From Scylla paramamosain (Eukaryota; Arthropoda; Malacostraca; Decapoda; Portunidae), in NCBI RefSeq assembly GCF_035594125.1, contig NW_026973700.1:265001-329000 (forward strand): DNA of 64,000 bases, written 5' to 3'. Shown in pieces: positions 63,239 to 64,000 of the stretch (position 1 is the stretch's first letter; each line of letters starts with the position of its first letter). The translations under genes were made by a program, and so were the position numbers. The notes beneath the pieces were generated by a model, which had not been told where the DNA came from, ran no database searches, and saw only the letters and a list, made by a program, of their open reading frames with translations.

Positions 63239-63898
63239 ATGCCTTCTCTTCTCAGTCAATGCGAAGCCTGTCGTGGCAGGTTTGCCCCTCAGTATTTCCG
63301 GAATTCTTCTGCCTGCAGGTTGTGTCACCTCCAGAGTAAGATAGAGAGACTCAACGAGAAATACGAGGAGAAGTGCAAGCAGTATGAGGACGTCGTGCAA
63401 CAGCTTGAAGCACTAAAAGAGTTCGTTGTCTCTAATACAGGTTGCACCTCCACAGATGTTGTTCCTGCCATCCCTGACAGACCTGCCTCCTCCACTCCAG
63501 GGGCTCCTGCCCGCCCACATGCTGTGCTTGCAGAGTCACCATTCACTTTAGTCAGTAATCGTGCCACCACCACTAATGTTAAGAAATCTTTGCCCATCTC
63601 AACACACAACGGGTACCAGATCCTAGCTGAAGAAAAGGAAGATGCACAAGAGACGAGACTGGTCGGAGACTCAATAGTCAGAGGTCAGCTCTCTGAGTTC
63701 TGTGGCAGGGCTCGTAGGACACGTAAGCGTCTATGCATGCCTGGTGGACGCTTAGACGACATCACGGCAGCATGCGACGAGGCAGCCTGCGGATCTAATA
63801 ATAATACCCTCTTTATTACTCACGCAGGTACAAATGATGTCGAAAACACTAGGTCTGAAGAGCTCATGGAAAAGTTCAAGAGGATGATACAGCGCTAA
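63239..63898 (+). CDS. LINE ORF1: zinc motif, coiled coil and SGNH/GDSL-like esterase
   Basis: Open 219 codons. N-terminus CEACRGRF-x14-CRLC (four Cys of a small zinc module, residues 8-30), coiled coil (QSKIERLNEKYEEKCKQYED ... QLEALKEFV, about 32-65), Pro/Ser/Thr-rich linker, then an esterase-like part with block I VGDSIVRGQ (Ser nucleophile, about residue 142-150) and the HAGTNDV block (about 197). This layout (zinc/PHD-like, coiled coil, esterase) is known for ORF1 of CR1/L2-type LINEs. The frame stops at TAA 63896-63898, but family-like text (IIVSGILPRTRAP) continues in another frame, so a one-base insertion has truncated it. Confidence 0.75.
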   Translation: MPSLLSQCEACRGRFAPQYFRNSSACRLCHLQSKIERLNEKYEEKCKQYEDVVQQLEALKEFVVSNTGCTSTDVVPAIPDRPASSTPGAPARPHAVLAESPFTLVSNRATTTNVKKSLPISTHNGYQILAEEKEDAQETRLVGDSIVRGQLSEFCGRARRTRKRLCMPGGRLDDITAACDEAACGSNNNTLFITHAGTNDVENTRSEELMEKFKRMIQR

Positions 63899-64000
63899 AT
63901 CCAATAACATTATTGTTTCAGGTATCCTCCCCCGGACCAGGGCACCGGCTGCCTTCTACAACAGAGCCTTCAGCACTAACAGCCGTCTTTGTTCTCTCTG
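63239..64000 (+). mobile_element. 5' part of a LINE (family G), cut by the window end
   Basis: ORF1 plus the frame-shifted continuation to the last base. ORF2 would follow outside the window. It is inserted in the intron after vWA exon 6. Confidence 0.65.

Overview
The window looks like part of a decapod crustacean genome (shrimp, crab or crayfish type). This is inferred from very dense, very long dinucleotide microsatellites (CT/GA, GT/CA, AT), many 5'-truncated LINEs of several families, a Ty3/gypsy LTR element, widely spaced small exons with GT-AG introns, and AT-rich introns. There is no operon structure and nothing bacterial. No species can be named from the sequence alone.

Layout. 1-1.2 kb: non-coding, ending in a CpG-rich block that could be a 5' non-coding exon. 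1.5-13.2 kb: repeats, namely a duplicated segment (1.9-2.3 and 8.3-9.1 kb), three LINE families with one LINE nested inside another, and a microsatellite cassette (11.9-13.2 kb). 15.3-18.5 kb: candidate 3' exons of an unidentified minus-strand gene. 19.04-23.84 kb: an LTR retrotransposon with both LTRs, a tRNA-Pro-like primer site and a deleted, frameshifted interior. Its remnants suggest the unusual order protease - integrase - RT - RNase H. 25.2 kb: a near-perfect 56-bp-arm hairpin. 27.0-31.7 kb: a 4.7-kb minisatellite that is open in several frames on both strands. 32.2-35.1 kb: a spliced, zinc-finger plus tyrosine-recombinase (Crypton-like) gene carrying three disabling lesions. 37-43 kb: a small three-exon minus-strand gene of unknown function with an in-frame TAA, and a 167-bp alternating purine-pyrimidine palindrome. 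43.8-46.5 kb: a LINE with RT and RNase H, itself split by a 384-bp solo LTR with a TTAT target-site duplication.

47.3-62.9 kb: six phase-compatible exons of a VIT + von Willebrand A protein (VWA5A type) on the plus strand. They run off the right end and contain one in-frame TAA in exon 5. Its 11.3-kb third intron hosts LINE copies, minisatellites and an intact intronless gene (477 codons) with two vigilin-type KH domains. 63.2-64 kb: ORF1 (zinc knuckle, coiled coil, SGNH/GDSL-like esterase) of yet another LINE, cut by the window end.

The only complete, undamaged protein gene seen is the intronless KH gene. Everything else is partial, interrupted or mobile. Exon coordinates come from reading frame, splice consensus and phase, not from transcripts.
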